From positions 12,524,001 through 12,588,000 of the forward strand of contig OU342631.1 in NCBI GenBank assembly GCA_910589415.1: DNA of 64,000 nt, read 5' to 3'. The notes under the pieces were generated by a model. The model was given only the letters and a program-made list of their open reading frames with translations, did no database searches and had not been told where the DNA came from. Source of the stretch: Malachius bipustulatus. Its lineage: Eukaryota > Arthropoda > Insecta > Coleoptera > Melyridae. The position numbers were made by a program, and so were the translations under genes. Every line of letters begins with the position of its first letter. The first letter of the stretch is position 1. Positions 61,826 through 64,000 of this stretch are shown here, piece by piece.

Positions 61826-63006
61826 GAAGAGGTTAAAAGTTGAGAACTGAACTTCTTTGATATTGCCGCTTTTAAAGAATTGGTTTGCTCAAAATAAAGA
61901 CTAAATAAGTTTTTTTCTTTGGTGGAATACCAGAAAACTGAAGTTATTTTCTTTCATACAGGATGATTTTCATCCATGAGGAACTTTATACAAACTTCTA
62001 TCATATTATGTAGTGTTCCTTTAAGGGGATTATCATGTGACCATTAAAAAATGTCAACTCCCCTTCTCTGTTAATAGGTATACAGGGTGGTTTGTGGATT
62101 TTGAAAAATATTCATTTGGCTATAATATCTATACGAATCATTAGAATTTTCTAATTTTTCGATGCAACTGTACACTGTTATCTAGCATTCGATCGGCATT
62201 CTCTAAACTTAGAAATTCCAGGACCGGCTTAAGAGAAATTGATTTCGAAGTCTTTGAGGAGAAAAATAATTTAGCCCGGTCCTGGAAATAACACAAGTGG
62301 CAGCAACGATGTAATTAAAGCAATGTTAACTTAGGCTGTACTTATTTTAGTTAAAATATCTGCAATTTATAACGTTTATTTTAAATTATAACAACATTAT
62401 GTGATACCTACTAACTATAATAAATGGTGGTTTTTCAGTTTTGGGGTCAGATTCTATGGTTTATAAAAAATGCCACGAAAGTGTGACAAAAATTTCACAT
62501 ACACAGTTTTTCATTGTCTATTCGTGCACTTTTAAAATCATTAATTGCATTTTTTTAATCGCATACAGGGTGAACATTTTAGTACGAACTCTCCCAATCA
62601 ATTTTTCTTGAGCCGGTTCTGGAATTTCTAACTTTAGAGAACGTAGATCGAATGCTAGATAACAGTGTACCTACAGCTGCACCAAAAAAATTGAAAATTC
62701 TAATGATTATAGACAAATCAATATTTTTCTAAATTCACAAATCACCCTGTATATTTCCAGAGAAGGGGAGTTGACGCTTTTTATATGGGTCTTTATATTA
62801 TAATATGGGACACTACGACATATGGTAAAGTTTGTAAAAGTTCCTCATAACTCACCCTGTATAAGTTTAAGCCGTCCTTTTGGAAAAATTTATTTTATGA
62901 TCTTATTTGAAAGAAGATGCCATAGTCTCTAGTGTAAGTAAATAATTCTTTAAAACTGTCAATATCAAAGAAGTGGAGTTCTCAACTTTACCTCTTCATA
63001 TCTGGA
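61826..63006. repeat. 1.18-kb foldback palindrome with internal ACAGGGTG
   Basis: Arms of about 400 bp centred near 62415. GATATGAAGAGGT (61824) pairs with ACCTCTTCATATC (62991); ACAGGGTG (62082) with CACCCTGT (62743); ACAGGATG (61958) with CACCCTGT (62853); CTGTTATCTAGCATTCGATC with GATCGAATGCTAGATAACAG. A further ACAGGGTG at 61719 lies just outside. Confidence 0.85.
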
Positions 63007-64000
63007 TCGATTTACAATAAATTTGTTTTTTCTATTTTTGCTGTGCTGAGTGAATTGCCCCATGAATTAGCCACGAATTCTAGACATTTTTACGAAATTA
63101 TTTATTCTAATATGAGAACTGGAAACTTTTTAAATTTATGAAAACAATCGCAGATTAAAGCTGCCTTTTTGAAGAACATTCCAGTATATTCGCGATGCGA
63201 CGAGGTCGACTTTTTATAGGAAATCCCAGAAAAGAATCAAGAAAATTTTGGAAATTTATTAAGAACATGCAAACCTATCTAGTCATAAAATTTACGACAC
63301 TGTATAAAAGGGAAGTTTTGAATATTTATTGTTTTCACTCGAGCTATAACAACAATAATTAAGTGTTACAAAATTTTATGTAGTAAGTGCCACAAAAAAT
63401 AATTAGTCCATGTGTAGGTATAGTCACCATAATAATTAGTGATAAGATAATGATATAAAACCAATTTTTGGGAGCCTCGTTAAAAACTCCTGCATATTAT
63501 AAAGATTGCTTTCACTAAAAAAAAAAAAAAAATGGTAGGTATGTAAATTTTATGAGTAATTCGTTTGCCCTAATAAAAACATGATCCATCAATTCTATCA
63601 TAGCACATAATAACTCCACCTTGATGAGTTTCTTATCAATATGTTAAGCCATTAAGGTAACGACTAATGCGAAAAACTAGTAATCTTTACGACCTTGATT
63701 TTCGACGATATTGTGTGTTATCACAGAATTTTTCGCTATTTTTAGACCGCGAACAATAGCTTTTTATTAATACAAATCTGCAATAATAAAGATGCTTATT
63801 ACAATTTGAATCTAATTATTAATAAATTAGATTGTTGTCTGATGTGTACTGCAGATGTCTGGCGTCTGAAATTTGACTTAGTAATAATTAGCTCTACGTC
63901 GTATCTCGTATCGTTATTAGAGAGGACCTTCATTTCTCTTATAGGTATTACGAAGAAATAATGTTAGTACCTACTGCTCTTCTTCTTCACCTCATCTTCA
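63007..64000. other. Gene-free right edge
   Basis: AT-rich sequence with an A16 run near 63520. No coding exon or repeat structure was recognised. Confidence 0.4.

Overview
This is a stretch of an AT-rich eukaryotic genome, almost certainly an insect. The evidence is spliced genes with GT-AG introns, a BEL/Pao LTR retrotransposon, a DUF4806-type exon pair, a Penelope-like element, and many copies of an ACAGGGTG / CACCCTGT motif common in insect repeats. A beetle or similar insect is my guess; the sequence alone does not settle the order. Only three host genes can be supported, and most of the window is repeats, many nested in each other.

Host genes. (1) At the left edge, on the minus strand, are two exons (1-31 and 127-460) of a CIA30-domain protein that runs off the window. 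(2) On the minus strand from 28196 to 16398 is a dipeptidyl-peptidase-4-like type II membrane serine peptidase in at least 14 coding exons. The membrane anchor is encoded at 28196-27907, and the beta-propeller and alpha/beta-hydrolase with a complete catalytic triad at 19755-16398. An intron of about 8 kb, full of repeats, separates the two blocks, and I could not find one short exon expected inside it. (3) On the plus strand, 55840-58056 is a three-exon gene for a divergent 252-residue SKP1-like protein.

Mobile DNA. From 4573 to 14706 lies a BEL/Pao element with 395 and 410 bp LTRs, 5-bp target duplications (ACATT), a tRNA-Tyr-type primer site, and a gag-protease-RT frame. It lacks the middle of RNase H and the integrase core. 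Its pol is split by a 4485-bp inserted element (7491-11975) with CCCACACAGCACA inverted ends, dense subterminal arrays of GCAATATTGC-like palindromic units, and its own spliced DUF4806 gene. A 149-bp MITE is nested inside that insert. This insert is the most interesting object in the window.

Other elements include a Mutator-like non-autonomous element with a 9-bp duplication (1042-1992) and relatives at 17338-17985 and 35915-36290; a hAT-type element with an 8-bp duplication (41298-42175); a Penelope-like fragment (36294-37430); a non-LTR RNase H remnant (30410-30830); and a mariner 5' fragment (54286-54510). Several long foldback palindromes also occur (23058-24140, 33253-33898, 52565-53312, 60173-61083, 61826-63006). 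Several of them carry ACAGGGTG at arm ends or inside the arms. Tandem arrays lie at 25252-25920, 26330-27690, 29465-30311, 45960-46810 and 47845-49040.

The genes do not form a functional unit; they are separate eukaryotic loci embedded in repeats. No tRNA, rRNA or CRISPR was seen. Exon boundaries were read by eye from splice motifs and frame continuity, with no transcript evidence.
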